Below the pieces are notes generated by a model. That model worked only from the letters and a program-made list of their open reading frames with translations, made no database searches and was not told the origin of the DNA. The position numbers and the translations under genes were made by a program. 64,000 nt of DNA from Jacaranda mimosifolia (lineage: Eukaryota > Streptophyta > Magnoliopsida > Lamiales > Bignoniaceae). Shown here piece by piece: positions 12,613 to 25,276 of the stretch. Each line of letters opens with the position of its first letter. Position 1 is the stretch's first letter. The DNA lies in assembly GCA_018894105.1 (NCBI GenBank), contig CM032121.1:3953007-4017006 (forward strand), read 5' to 3'.

Positions 12613-13513
12613 ATTATAATGAATGAGCTTATAGCTGTTTTTATCATGTTGAGATTCAAGAGTAACTGGAATTATCAATCTAAGAGCCCAGGAAAGATAA
12701 CAAATGATTTTTTTAACATACATGCAAATTAAGAATTTGCTAGTGTTCGAACTCCAAATCACATACTTAAAATATGTTACTGGATCAACTGTCACTCAAT
12801 TTTGATTTAACTCAAGGGTACGAGTGAAAATTAGGGTAAGAAAGGCAAAAAATAAAAAAATTAGAAAGAGTGATAGTGGACAGAGCAGAATCCAGACTGG
12901 TGTATGCAGATGATAGGGTGGCCAAGAATCGAAAAGGCAAAAGTTGGGTTTTATTTTTCAAGTAAAGAAAATGATAAATAATATTGCCCATTGTCCTATT
13001 CCTCAAACTGAAAGACAAGGCCAAAGCAATTGTTTAATGAATTGAGTTGGGGGGGGAAAAGGAAAGAAGAATCAAACAATCATTACCCATATCATGATAT
13101 AAAATCATATCAAGGTTAAAGAAGAAAACCTTTTAACCCATCACTTTGTGCTATATTCATGTGTGGTTTTTTTTTTTTTTTTAAATAATAATCTAGTTAG
13201 TTTATGTGGCCATTTTGTGCTTATCCAAGGTATGCAGATGGCAACTCAAATCATTCCTTTCAGAACATTCTTTTTTAACTCATTGATTGATAATAAGCCC
13301 AGCCCCACACACCAAAAAAAAAAAAAAAAAAAACCCACATAAATTAATCAAAGTGCTCTTTTATTTATATTTTTGACCTAATTTGGTACATATATTGTCA
13401 AGTCACCCCATCCCTATCAACAATAACTAATGTGAGAGCTCAATCTCATCACAACCCATCACCATCTCTATATGAAACAAATGACAAGAATGTGATGTAA
13501 ACCTAGAGTTTTC
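12613..13513. other. 3' flank of CYP735A
   Basis: No gene. It contains homopolymer runs (T at 13167-13182, A at 13314-13332). The part from about 13095 to 13513 is the 3' flank that was copied, together with the last exon, to 19811-20507. Confidence 0.6.
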
Positions 13514-16500
13514 TCATGGATGATTCAAGGGCTTTAGATAAATTTGAACTCCATACTTGGGTTTCATAGTTAGGACAATCATTGGTGCATGTCGATAATT
13601 TTCAGATATAGTAAAGCTGAACTTTGATATTAACATGGCTAGAATAATCTTGGCTTCCATTAGAGCAAAAGATTGGCCTACACAGTTCCTTGGACCAGCT
13701 GCAAAAGGGAGGAAATGTCGTCCCGGCTTGAATGATTTTGACGCGAAACGATCAGGATTGAACTCATTCACATCCTTGCCCCATATATCTTTATTGTGAT
13801 GGATAGCAAGAACCGGTATCCATATGGATAAGCCCTTCGGGACATGCAAGTCCCCTAACTGGATATCTTGGAACGCCATTCGGGGAAGAAGTGAGGCTGG
13901 TGGATATAAGCGAAGTGATTCATTGATCACCATGCTTAACTGCAAGAGGAGATATAATTTTCGTCAATGATTAGTATCCCAAATTTTAATGTTCGCATAT
14001 TTGAAAATTCAAGAATCAAGTAAATGTGACCAACGAGGAAAAACATTTAATAATTAACATTTTCTTGAAACTTTGCGTTCTGTTTAATTTTCTTTTATTT
14101 CAAATGAGGCCTCAATCTTTGAAAGATTTCACTTTTGCCCCTAATATGTAAAGGTATTGATGCACATCCTTAGATGTGGGGTCCAAATCTAGAGCAACTT
14201 CTTTGTATTAGAGTATCCAAAAAGTTGTGCTTGGTACGACAATTTATAGCTTCCGAAAGTAAATAGATAGACATTTCAAAGCCCCCCAAGATAACGTTGG
14301 AGTTTTGTCATAGTTATGTCAAATGTTAAATCAATAAAATTTTCGATAACCACAAAGGTTGTATCAACAATGACATATACTCTATTTTGTGCATCAAACA
14401 GGTCAAAAATCTAGCCCTATGTTTAATTTGTCCTATTATTACTCTTAAAAGTGGCTATTAAGTGTTACTAGTGTCATATAATTAGGTGAGAAAAATTGAA
14501 GTTTTCAAAAAGAATAATTTTAGACTTGTGCAATTTGATAATGTATGGTAAATAAGAAAATTTCAAAAAATAATTTGTAAGCGATTATATAGAAACCATA
14601 CTTACTCTAAAGTCCAACTCCAAATAAATCATTAATTAAGGAGAAAAAATACAAAAAAATAAAAAATAAAAAAATTCACATTAGATTTTCGTGTAAAAAA
14701 TATAAAATACGCATATATTAACTACCCAACAAAAATATTAATATTTTTACAGGGTCAAAAAACGTAACTAGCTTACTTATTTTTGTGTGAGAAAAAGACA
14801 ATTTTCCAAATACGTGCATTTTTTTTTTTTTAAAATACATATTTTAAAAAATTTCAAGTAATAACAAAAAATAGAAGACAAAGGGATCATAGTTCCATAC
14901 CACATTGAGCTTGGAGAGCTGGTCAACCGTCGGCACTTCGCCTTTGCAAACCTCCATAACCTCAGCTCTAACTTTATCTTGCCAAGAAGTGTTGCTCGCC
15001 AGCAGCATGACCGTCCAAGTGAGCAGCAGCGCCGTCGTGTCGTGGCCGGCGAAGAAGAAAGTTTTGCACTCGTCCATTATGATCTGGAGATTCAAGCTGA
15101 ATCCATGATCTGATCTCTCTTTCTGCATTTCATTCAGCAGCATTCCGAGTAAGTCGTCCCCACCTGGAACGGCTCCGCTGGCGCTATCCTTCCGGCTCTG
15201 GATGATCTCCATCAACAGCTTCTCCACTTCCATTTTCAGGGATTTGATCTCCCTGTTGTATTTGCTGGGGAAAAATCTGTGTATTTGTTGATTAGATATT
15301 CAATAGTTGGTTAAGTTTATGACAACCTTAGTTTGTTTACTACCAATGTGTGATTATCTTATGATGTTTGCATTAATGTAGAATGGCTTGGGAGTTGAGT
15401 CACATGTCAATTCCAAGAACCCATGTTTTCTTTTCTTTTTTTAAACTTTTTCACTTGAAAACTTTGAAAAAAGGGGTGCTTGTGTAAGAAACTTGAAGAA
15501 TGAAAAATTGTTATATGTATCGAATGTGAAAAGGTCTGACGGTAAAAGTTCTGAACTAGGATGAAAAGGGTTCAAAGAAAAATTAATATACTAAAGAGAA
15601 AACAAGAAATCTCTCTTTTAATAAAAAAAAATTGCCTTTCACTTGGTAAAACTTTAAAAAAAGAAGTGTTATTTTAAGTAATTAATAAGAATAGTAAAAG
15701 AATGTTAAAATTCTAGCCATTTGATATTTTCACGGCAACAAGCACATGTAAAAGAAGTTTGAACCCGAATAAAAATGGACTGGAAGAAAAGTTGGAATAT
15801 GCCAAAGAGAAAACAAAGGAATCTGTCTTTTTTTGCCTTCCTTCCCTTTTCCACAAAAAGATTAAGAAAAAAGCACTAGTGAAGGAAAAAGATGGGCGAA
15901 AAGAAATATGTGACTTACCGGCTACCAGGGAACCACAAATGCCGGGATGCTCTAGCACAAAGGTGTTGCAAAACAGTAAGCAGATGGAATATTTGCTTTC
16001 CCTTTTCATAGCTGCTATCGAATTCCGTCCTGGAGATAATATCAGCAGTCAGACGAGTCAGGTGTTGGCTTATTTCCACCTCTGTTTGGCCGTCTCCCAC
16101 CACATTTTCCAGCGTTTGGAGCATCTCATTAGTGCACTTCACCATGTACTTAGCAAAGCTCTATTGAACCAAAACCACCCATATTTTGAGAAACTTTCCT
16201 CCCAAAAAAAAAAAAAAAAAAAAAAAAAGAAGAAGAAACTTCTCTACATATATATGATATATACGCACACACAGACACACACACCTTGAGCCTATCTCCC
16301 ATGAATGCAGGTGCCACTATGTGTCTCTGGTGGTACCAGTCGTCGCCATTGGCCATCAGAAGGCCGCGGCCGATGAAATGCTTGGAGCCCTGTTGTTGCA
16401 GCCATGATTTCCCTGAAATGCTGCTGTATTTAGACAGCAGTTCTTTTATCAGCTCCGTTTCTGTCAGGCACATCCTTGGCTCGACCCCATGCCAATATAT

Positions 16501-16949
16501 AAACCTCTTTCCTGTCGATCAAGACAAAAGAAAAATTAAAATTTGGCGACATTTTTTATGTTCTTGATGGCGGTATGTATTAATTAACTTCATACTATTA
16601 TATAATCGTTTGATGGGATCGATATATGTGTGTGTGTGTGAGTGTGTTATATATTACCGTAGGTCTTGGACCAGGTGACGTAATGAGGGAGGAGACGGTC
16701 GACGATGTCATGGTCGATGAAAGCCATGTCTTGTGAGGTGGCTTTGGAGACAAGAGAGGCCATGTCCATGATGTTGCCAACTAGAAACCGAGGTTTAGGG
16801 CCACGCACTCCTTGTTTTTCCATTTTTTTCTTGATGCGTCTTGGGGTTAGCCAGTAGCATGATATAGTTTCATAAGCAACTTTGGACAACAAACCTAAGC
16901 ATATGAGTGATATGGACATAAAAACCAGCCATTCCATGTTTTCAGACAT
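13514..16949 (-). CDS. CYP735A: Cytochrome P450 CYP735A, cytokinin trans-hydroxylase
   Basis: Hydroxylates the isopentenyl side chain of iP-type cytokinin nucleotides to give trans-zeatin types; an ER-bound haem monooxygenase served by P450 reductase. Five exons: 16949-16658, 16511-16285, 16160-15919, 15276-14901 and 13939-13514. All introns are GT..AG and the joined frame is 520 residues, the family length. Seen in order: N-terminal membrane anchor (about residues 5-25), SCYWLTPRRIKK hinge, WLQQQG and GRGLLMANGDDW blocks, I-helix AGHDTT (330-335), ExxR (E386-R389), FNPDRF (439-444), haem loop FAAGPRNCVGQ with Cys465. The block order and wording match CYP735A rather than the related CYP709 and CYP714 families. 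The start is the first ATG in frame; upstream the frame is open only from a TTG at 16973. A last-exon copy lies 7 kb away at 20508-20834. Confidence 0.93.
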
Positions 16950-17044
16950 TGTAGAGAACAACTGATGAACCAACCAGGACGACTACTGGTAATAATATAC
17001 TTATTGGTTTGGTGGCTGTGGGGGGTGTGAGTGTGGGGGAACCC

Positions 17045-17053
17045 ATATATATA
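17045..17053 (-). promoter_or_regulatory. Probable TATA box of CYP735A
   Basis: On the minus strand ACTATATATATGGG lies about 100 bases before the ATG at 16949, with ATTGG (inverted CCAAT) a few bases further upstream. Spacing fits transcription starting near 17015-17020 with a short leader. Confidence 0.5.
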
Positions 17054-17322
17054 GTGCCAATGATATGGCCTAAGTGGGACAACATTTTCTTTTTCTTGCC
17101 AGAATATTTGATTTAGTACTAAATGATGTTACCATATAAGTGGGAAAAAGAAGCATGGTGTTTTTTTTTTAATTTATTTTTTATTTTAAAAATTTCCACC
17201 CCATAGTAGGGTTATGTGAATTGTGATAGCCCATGACAAGGTTGGACTTCCCAAATCTATGACCAAAGTTAGTAGACAACATTCCAATTATTGTAATAAA
17301 ACAAAGAGGATTTGCTTACTAA

Positions 17323-17665
17323 GGAAATGGCTGGTTATGTTTTTTGTGTGATTTTATTATCTATTTTGGGAGAATAAATTATTAAAAAATATAAAAGTTA
17401 TTTTTTGGTATATTTGTTTATATTTTGGAGGAAACGTTTTTTTTATTGTAACAGTCAAATCAATATTTTTTTTTTTGTTAGGTTTTTGAGATGAAAATGA
17501 AATTGAGTGATTTTTTTAATGTTAGAATAATAATAAAATATATATTATATATATAATATGTATGTATATATTAAAGAATGTGTATTTTAAATAAAAAATA
17601 AAAATATATTTAATTATATTTTCCCAAAATAATATTGCTTTGGGAAAACATAACCAAACACTCCC
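17323..17665 (+). mobile_element. MITE of family A, copy 2
   Basis: Starts GGAAATGGCTGGTTATG and ends CATAACCAAACACTCCC. The interior shows the family blocks GTGTGATTTTATTAT, TTGTTTATATTTTGGAGG, CAGTCAAATCAATATTTT and GAAATTGAGTGATTTTT in the same order as 38849-39234. It lies about 370 bp upstream of the CYP735A ATG, so it sits in the promoter region. No coding capacity. Confidence 0.7.
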
Positions 17666-17669
17666 TTTT

Positions 17670-18440
17670 TCCCTTTCAAATTCAAGAAAAGAGGAGTTGA
17701 TGATAATTAATTCAAAATGCAATATTGTAATCAAGCACTCAGATTGTAGGATTTGATTTGGTGACTCCAAGAAGAGAACGTGGCTTTTAGTGTTAGGCAA
17801 GGGGTTAATGGCAGCATAAGTATAAGGTTGACTTATTCTATTACTTGGGAACATAAACATCACTAGAATATTATTACATATTTTGTATGTATTCATACAA
17901 CTTTAATTCATATTTATCTTTTGAAATACAATGTTAATTACTATGCAATTTGCTCATAATTTAATTCATTTGGTAACGAAATGAATGTTTTAGAGTATGG
18001 TTTGGTAACACAGCTCATGATTTTTTCAAAAATAATTGGGAAGTGATTTCTAGTAAGCTGTTACACAAATTTTGGTTTATTTATTTATTTATTTTTACTA
18101 TAATTACATTATGATATTTTTGAAATATTGCCTTGGATTTGTGAATTTTATGGCTGTAATGGATAAGATTTCTAGAGTATTATAAACTAACACTTACCTC
18201 TTTAATGAGTCAAAGATTATCTATATATAATTTTATTATTATAATTTTCTTGAATTTATTTTATTAATGTTTATTGCATCACCCAATGAATTTGAAATTA
18301 TAGCATTCACAATATATATAGTTGAAAGTATTACATATTGCCTAATTTTGTAATTGTATGATTTCGAACGAGGATATGAGTCATTTTATTAACCATTTCA
18401 TCTAACGATAACGTATACATCGTAAGCTGCGATAACCTAA
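17670..18440. other. Spacer upstream of CYP735A
   Basis: AT-rich sequence with no gene, RNA gene or clear repeat seen. Confidence 0.4.
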
Positions 18441-18479
18441 TAATTTATAATTTATTGATTATAAGTTCTTACACGTAAC

Positions 18480-19262
18480 AATATTTGTTGATTACAAACC
18501 TTAATAGATGAGCTTATGTAGGAAATTCATCGATACGAGAGGATTTTCTATTTCAATTCATCAATATAACTAGATTGTCTTTTGTGATTTAGTGGCCTAT
18601 GAGTAAATTGATTTCCTATCAAAACTTGTTGATTGTGAATGGATTGCCTACCAAAACTTATTAATTATGAGAAAATTTTAATGAAGCACATTGATTATAA
18701 TTTAATTTCTCCTTGAGGTCATGCATTATGAGCAATTCTCTATACAAACTCCCTGGTTATCAGAGAATTTTCTACCAAATTTATTGATTATGAGTAGATT
18801 TCTTATTTGAACTTATCGATATAAGCAATTTTTTTGTATAATTTCATTGATTATGAGCAAATTTCTTATATAAGTTTATTGATTACAAATAGACTACTTA
18901 CAATTTGAACTCACTGATTATGACTAGAATTTTTATTTAAGGCTATTGCTTAATTATGAGCAGATTATCTATTTGAGCTCGTTGATTATTGACAATATTT
19001 TCTACATCAATTCATTGATTATTATTATTATTAAATTTCCTAGAATTTATTATCTAAGTGTGGATGTTTCTTTCATGAACTCGTTCCATCTGAATTGGAA
19101 CTCTAGAAGAGATCATTCGTTATTAGTGAATTTCCTACACGTGCTCACTATTATGAACGAATTTTCTACATGAATTCATTAACTGTGAGTTGATTTTTAA
19201 GATAAGCTCATTAATTATAAGTAGAATGTTTCTTTTTCAAGCTCGCTCCTTACGAATTGCAA
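18480..19262 (+). repeat. Diverged minisatellite, left block
   Basis: An imperfect tandem series in which TTGATTATGAG recurs about every 30-40 bases, followed by AGATTTTCTATTTGAGCTC-like sequence. Units differ by substitutions and small indels, so it is old. The last 150 bases (for example GAACTCTAGAAGAG.., ATTATAAGTAGAAT.., ..GAGCTAC) recur in the right block at 20844-21190. Open frames such as 18946-19173 are by-products of the repeat. Confidence 0.75.
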
Positions 19263-19805
19263 TGTGATAAATCAGAGCTACTCAAAAAAAATAATTATAT
19301 ATCTTTTATACCGAAAGACTATCTCACAATTCATTAATTAACTCACTATTTATTAATTAACATTAAGAATTTATATATGGTTTATTAATATTTTCTAATT
19401 TTAAATCTTCCTAATTCTTGTAGTCAATTTTTTGTTTCAACCCCACACCATTTAAAATAAAAACATTTTCTTATTAGTCTAGAACCTATATAATTGCAAT
19501 GACATAAACAATAGACCACGTAATTTTTATTATTATTTAAGAGCTGAATCATTACAAAATCTGGTAATTCGGCATTAGGGTCCCGACTTATTCGCGTTTA
19601 AATGTTCAATTATTTATTTTTGGATTAAGTGTAACAGGCCTCCTCAGCCTCTATTATCCCTCATTGGCATCAATTAATTATTTTTTTGAAAGAATATTAC
19701 AAATGATAAATATTTTATTTTTCTTCAACAAGTCAATAAATATAAATCAAATTATTAATACCAATTGGCCTCATCATAGAACCAAATCAATGCTGAGCCT
19801 ACAAA
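19263..19805. other. Spacer
   Basis: AT-rich. Nothing supported beyond simple TA/AT stretches. Confidence 0.4.
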
Positions 19806-19810
19806 TTATT

Positions 19811-20507
19811 ATATAAAATCATATAAAGGTTAAAGAAGAAAATCTTTATAACCCATCACTTTGTGCTTTATTTATGAGTTTTTCTAAATTAATTTAAGTG
19901 ATTTATGTGGGCATTTTGGCTTATCCAGAATATGCAGATGACAACTCAATTATTCTCTTTAGGACATCAACTGCAAAAAAATTAAAGCATCAATTATATG
20001 GTTAATTCACAGTTTTATGCTAAAAAGTTTTAGTTAATTCACCTAGTCAATTTTGAAGTAAATGCTCTTGAAACTAACCTCACTACGATCTAAATATTCT
20101 TTTTATGTATAAATTAATATTTCTGTAGATAATGATAGCTAATTTAATTGTACTTCGAACAAACGTTCAAGATTTTACATTGATAACTAACAATTTTTGT
20201 TGCTTGCAATTTTAAAAAAAATATATTTACTATGAAAATTTTTAGTTATAGTTACGAAATTAATTTTGTAACAATCTTTCATCGTAAATACCTATTTTTT
20301 TAGTAATCTTTTCTAGTTCTATCAATCCCAAAATGCAGACACCATATAAACTAATCAAATTACTCTTCATTATGATTTTAGCCTAAAATAGTACATTATT
20401 TGTCAAAATTTCCATCCCTATATGAAGTAATAGCTAATGTGCAATATAGCTCTTGAGAGCTCAACCTCATCACATTCCCATGTGTAATCCCAAACCTTAA
20501 AGTTTTT
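19811..20507 (-). repeat. Copy of the CYP735A 3' flank
   Basis: Matches 13095-13513 in the same order and orientation: TAAAATCATAT.AAGGTTAAAGAAG, CCCATCACTTTGTGCT, GCAGATG.CAACTCA, then TAATCAAA.T.CTCTT and GAGAGCTCAA.CTCATCACA. It is longer than the source because about 0.3 kb (roughly 19985-20330) containing a member of repeat family X has been inserted. Confidence 0.8.
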
Positions 20508-20834
20508 TCACAGATGATTCAAAAGCTTCAAATAATTTGGACCCATACTTGCGCGACATAATTAGGACAAACACGGATTAAACAATAATTTATATATATA
20601 GTAAAACTAAAATTTGATATTAATATGATTAGAATAATCTTGACTTCTACTAGGGCAAAAAATTGGCCTACACCATTCCTTAGACCAATGGAAAAATAGA
20701 AATGGTGCCTCGACTTGATTGATCTTAATGCAAAACGATCATATATGAACTAAATTCGTTCACATTCTTACCTCATATGTCTTCGTTGTGATGGATCAAT
20801 AACGATTTTATCCATATTAATAGGTCCTTGAATT
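20508..20834 (-). pseudogene. Truncated CYP735A last-exon pseudogene
   Basis: Aligns with 13514-13840, the stop-proximal three quarters of CYP735A exon 5, including the TGA position (20508-20510). The haem loop is recognisable, but the codon for the haem-ligating Cys now reads Gly (RNGVGQ). There are in-frame stops and indels between the FNPDRF region and the stop. The ExxR part of the exon and all other exons are absent. It still carries non-coding 3' flank, so it arose by DNA duplication and not through mRNA. It cannot encode a working P450. It could only confuse read mapping or produce antisense or small RNA if transcribed. Confidence 0.88.
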
Positions 20835-20843
20835 GTACGGATC

Positions 20844-21190
20844 CTCATTGATTATTTATTTGAACTCACTGATTATGAACAGATTTTCTATTCAAGCTCA
20901 TTAATTATGAATGGTTTTATATTTGAGCTCGTTGATTGTGCACAATATTCTCTATTTGAGCTTAGTAATTATGCCTATATTTTTACACAAGCTTATGAGT
21001 TGGAATTCGAGAAGCGCTTATAAGTTACAAGTGAATTTTTTACATAAGCTCACCGATTATGAGTGTATATTCTACGTAGATTCACTAACTATGAGTTGGT
21101 ATTTAAGGTAAGCTCATTAATTATAAGTAGAATATCTTTTTCTCAAGCTCCTTGTTTATGAGATGCAATAAAATAAATTAGAGCTACGTG
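20844..21190 (+). repeat. Diverged minisatellite, right block
   Basis: Same unit as 18480-19262 (CTCA.TGATTATGA, then AGATTTTCTATT). It ends with the same non-repeated tail (AATTATAAGTAGAAT, later AGAGCTAC). It begins about 10 bases after the CYP735A pseudo-exon stops, so the duplicate P450 segment is bracketed by related repeat blocks. Confidence 0.75.
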
Positions 21191-22254
21191 TAAAAAGAAT
21201 TTCAATATTTTTAATGCCAAAAGGCCACCTTAGTATTTAATTACCATTAAGACCTTAACAATGGGTTATCAACTTTTTATCATTTTAAATCAACCTAATT
21301 CTTGAAGTCAAATTTTTTGTTTCAACATGTATAATTATTTAGAATAAAATATTTTCGGGTGATCGATGCTGCATAGGAGTTGGGACCATTTTTAGAAATC
21401 AACAGGTTGAATTGGGCTTCTACTCCTGAAATGCACTCACGAAAGTTAGAGCTCGAAGTTTGCCAATGATTGTTAGATGTCTTTTTGGTTTTGAGAATTG
21501 ATATTTGCATTAATTAGGGCTTTGGCCCACTTAAATTTAAAGTACCCATCTTGATGGACTTAACTTATTGAACTCACTTGTCTTTCTCTTATTTATTTAT
21601 TTATTTAACAGGTCTTTTTTCACTTTCTTCTTTTTATTTTATGAGAAAAATATTAGTCTAGAACATGTAGGCTTGCATGTAATCAAATAAATAATAATCT
21701 ATATAAATTTATTAATATAAAAGCAGGATCACCATTATGACATAAGTTTGTTTATTTGTTGCCTCCAGCCATAGCCAAAATCCAAACATGAAATTTTTAC
21801 AATTACTTCTATTAATCCAAAGCAAACCACCATAGTTGAAAAAGGTTGTTTAGATATATTGCATCAACTGGGCACCTAAACAAATTGTTAATTTATTAAC
21901 CTTCCTCCCATTAAGAAAACAACTCTTCAATTCATAGGGTAATATCTCTTTAATACCATAATTGTTTGTAGATCACATGTCTTCAATAAAACTCTTCATA
22001 ACGTTACAATATATTCTTAGACACCATTTTTCAGAAACTAAAATGTTATATAATAAATTATTTTATCAAATAAATTTTTATATTGATAAAATATTATATT
22101 ATAAGAATATGATGATGGACCATAATATTTGAACATTCTCCCACTTGGCCAAGTGATGTGCACATAATTTAGAACAAACACAACATGCACAATAAAATTA
22201 TTCTAGATATTTCATTTTATCAACTATACTATTATTTCATGACGAAGAAAGATT
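21191..22254. other. Spacer
   Basis: AT-rich, with short frames only and no family recognised. Confidence 0.35.
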
Positions 22255-22630
22255 TAATGAATGCCACGAGTCATCTGTACCACATACACATTCTAGCTGA
22301 AAACTTCTGCCCTCACTATTCTTTCGAAATGGAAACTGTTCTCCATGTGCTTTGAGACTAGCACAAAAGCTCAAACTAGATGAAGGGCTCCATTTCACTT
22401 TCACCCAACAATCCCCAGAGGATATCCTCACTTGGCTCAAAACCAACTGTCTCAATCAGACAGAGCACACAAATCAAATCCCATGGAAGACATTGTTCAC
22501 CCTCACATGTTGGCACCTCTGGCTTCAATTGCACATTTATAAAAGAAAAAATATGAGCGAAAATTGGACCATACCACAATCATTGCCATGGCTACCGAAT
22601 ACCATTTCCTATCACCATCTACCTCAGTAA
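22255..22630 (+). pseudogene. LINE (L1-type) ORF2 C-terminal remnant
   Basis: One frame reads FCPHYSFEMETVLHVL and then a stop. This is the C..C-x-ETxLHxLRDC zinc-binding-like segment that follows the reverse transcriptase in plant LINEs, with some metal ligands changed. Another frame (22352-22630) continues with DILTWLKTNCL and IPWKTLFTLTCWHLW, the usual WxxxN.. and PWxxLFxxxxWxLW pattern ahead of the RNase H part. At least one frameshift and one stop separate them. No 5' part and no clear poly-A tail are visible, so this is a truncated, dead copy. Confidence 0.6.
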
Positions 22631-22639
22631 AACACCAAT

Positions 22640-25150
22640 GACGCATCAAAATGGTCAAATGAAAACCGCTATACATTAGATGGATGGTAATAATAATAAT
22701 AATAATAATTTTTTATTTTTCCAAGATACATCTCCTTCACTAAAACAAGAAGGTGTATCTTAATTTTGACTTAATTACGAGAATTAACACATCATTTGAG
22801 CTCAAATGTGAGTATCCAACAATCTCCAAATTATCAATCCCTCTATAAGTAAGCATAGAATAGATTTCTGATATACGTGTGTGTGTAATTAATAAAAATA
22901 AAAAAAGAAAAGCATAAAACTTGGGTTAGGTCGGATTTTTAACTTATCTCATGCTTGTTTTCATGTGATAAATTATTTATTTTTTTATGATTCTATAATA
23001 ATTTGATTTGTATGATAAATAAATTAGGGGGTTAGGTGGGTTAAATGAGAGGATTGATGGACTGGTAAAATAAATTCAGCTTTTGTATTAATTTTCATTC
23101 AAACCAAACGCATGATAAGTCTAGACAAAATTTCTTAATCACACCTCTTTATTCAAATCAAACTAAGGTATTTCAAACCTTCTTTATAACTCTCCAATAG
23201 TTTAAACCTAGATTATTGTGATGTTTAGCCAACATTCCAACTCCAAATGCAATGTAATGTCTTGTATAGACCTTTACATTATGTTTTCTGCAACTAAAGC
23301 ATATCGAATGTATTTTCATCAAATTAACATGAAAAATGTAGAATAATAATCTCTCAAATTCAATGGTTTTACTTTTAATGTAAAATACTGATATCGATTT
23401 ATAGAGTGTGAATATAATTTCTTTTTCAATCATAGTAAGAATTAGATTATAAGATTCATCATGAAACATTCGATAAATATGTATAATAATTGGTCCATAA
23501 TATAAGATATCAATGCACTCAATATGGCCTAGAAATATGTTTATCTAAATTTTCATGTTTTCAAAACGTTTAAATCCTTCAAATTTCATAATATCGACAT
23601 GATAAGACTATATGTGTCACGTCCTTATGAATATCTTCAAATCAAACAAAAACCTTAAATTCAAACAAATAGTTGAGTCTACCACGGAAAATTAGCCCAT
23701 AATTAATGCCAAAATTTTGTCTTTCTTTTTCACATCGAAATATTTCATTGTATTTTCAAAATGGAGCGTAATTGTCTCTAATGAGAATCAAAAGTAATGA
23801 GAAGGGTTTCAATGTCGAATCCAAAAGTAATGATAACCAATTACCAAAAGCCTAACATCATTCTTCCAAATCTCAAATGATGATTGATCAACGCTTTTAG
23901 AAAGGAAATGAAAAACATGCTTTTCATTGCCCGAGGCTTGTCATGCAAAATTTTCGACCTATGTACTTTTGACTCCTTTTTAAATCGTTAACGCTTTTAA
24001 ATATTATTTTCAGTTTGAATTATTCATCAACACGACTATTATACATGAAATTTAACTGATATAACTTATTTGTTACGCTTATTCTGTAGCAACAATTACT
24101 AGACAAAAAAGATAAAGTTACTAAAGAACTAGCCGCCGTTAATGGCTTTTGTAAATAAAGTGCCTCTAATTTTGGATAGTCAAAGTCCACAAAATCTTAT
24201 AGAAAGAATAATTTTGGGCCCATTTGGATATGTTTTCATTCCTTTTTTCTATTTTCAATAATTTCATGAGTTGAAAAGTTAGTAATAGCTTTGGAAGTGA
24301 AAATGATATTGTATTTACATATTTTGTATGAAATAATGAAAATATTGAATAGGATATATAAAGGCAAATGGTTAAAAATTTAGATGACTAGTATTTTTTA
24401 ATTTAAAAAATTTATTTTTTAAAATTGTTATGGAGAAGTAAGATTCTAACTTTAAAAAAAGTTAAATAAATAAATAAAAGAAAACAATTAAATAATAGTA
24501 ATAATAATAATTAAGTAAAAAATCAATAGTTCCAAAAACTAAGCCCATCAAGATGTGTATTCCAACCCAAGCAGATTGCAACCTACTAAGTATTTAGCCA
24601 CTATAATATTAATTTTCAAAGCCAAAACGAACACATCAAATCATTTTACCAAAAAACCCAATTTTTGACTCTATACGAAGAGCGTTTTAGGAGTAGAAAT
24701 CTAATTTTATTTTCTCAATTTCGAAAGAGCCTCAACTCCATTACCGAACATCATAAAAATATGTGTATGTTATTAATTTTAAAATGATAGTAAAATTTTT
24801 ATGTTAAATCGAATTTGAATTTGATTGGTATAATAATAAAATGATAGAGTATATTTTAAAAATAAAAATAAAGAAAAATAATTTTTTTTATATTTTAAAT
24901 AGTGTTGAAAATAAAAGGAGGAAGTTGAAAAACAAACAGCTTAGTAGCATGCCAAATGCAAGGATTACAAATCTTACACGAGAACGACCAAAAGTTGAAC
25001 ATTTCAGACCATGCCGACAGCACTTTATTCAAACAAACAATTTAAAAGTATATGAAAGAAAGATTTGGATTGATACCGGTAGTTAAAATCGGTTAAAGAA
25101 TGAAATGAGTGTTAATCCCATATATATATATATATATATATATATTATTT
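22640..25150. other. Spacer
   Basis: AT-rich, with a (TAA)n microsatellite at 22688-22709 and a (TA)n run at 25120-25145. A sequence starting GGGCCCATTTGGATATG near 24217 looks like one end of a MITE, but I could not find its partner. No gene supported. Confidence 0.35.
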
Positions 25151-25276
25151 ATACACACACGCACATCAGAAACTCATTCAATCTCGAACTCCTGACCTCC
25201 CACATTATATGGAATTTTTTTTTTTGACTAAATATTATATGGAAAACTTATGCTATTGGACTACAGGTCACTCAAC
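25151..25276 (-). repeat. tRNA-derived SINE-like element
   Basis: On the minus strand: GTGACCTGTAGTCCAATAGC (A-box-like region) and, after a short insertion, GGTCAGGAGTTCGAGAT (B-box-like GTTCGA), then a GTGCGTGTGTGTAT tail. The same layout recurs at 25385-25484, 32950-33060, 41072-41175, 48470-48560, 50646-50755 and 52716-52932. That supports one pol-III-type SINE family or a few related ones. Confidence 0.55.

Noticed and set aside
15759..16289. 176-codon plus-strand open frame
   Set aside because: Antisense to CYP735A exon 3 and intron sequence and ends in a poly-A-encoded Lys run. No domain.
16950..16973. Upstream TTG start for CYP735A adding eight residues
   Set aside because: Plant genes start at ATG. 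The ATG at 16949 gives the membrane anchor directly and a suitable distance to the TATA-like site.
18480..19262. CRISPR-like array
   Set aside because: Units are irregular, spacers are absent and the context is eukaryotic. It is a diverged minisatellite.
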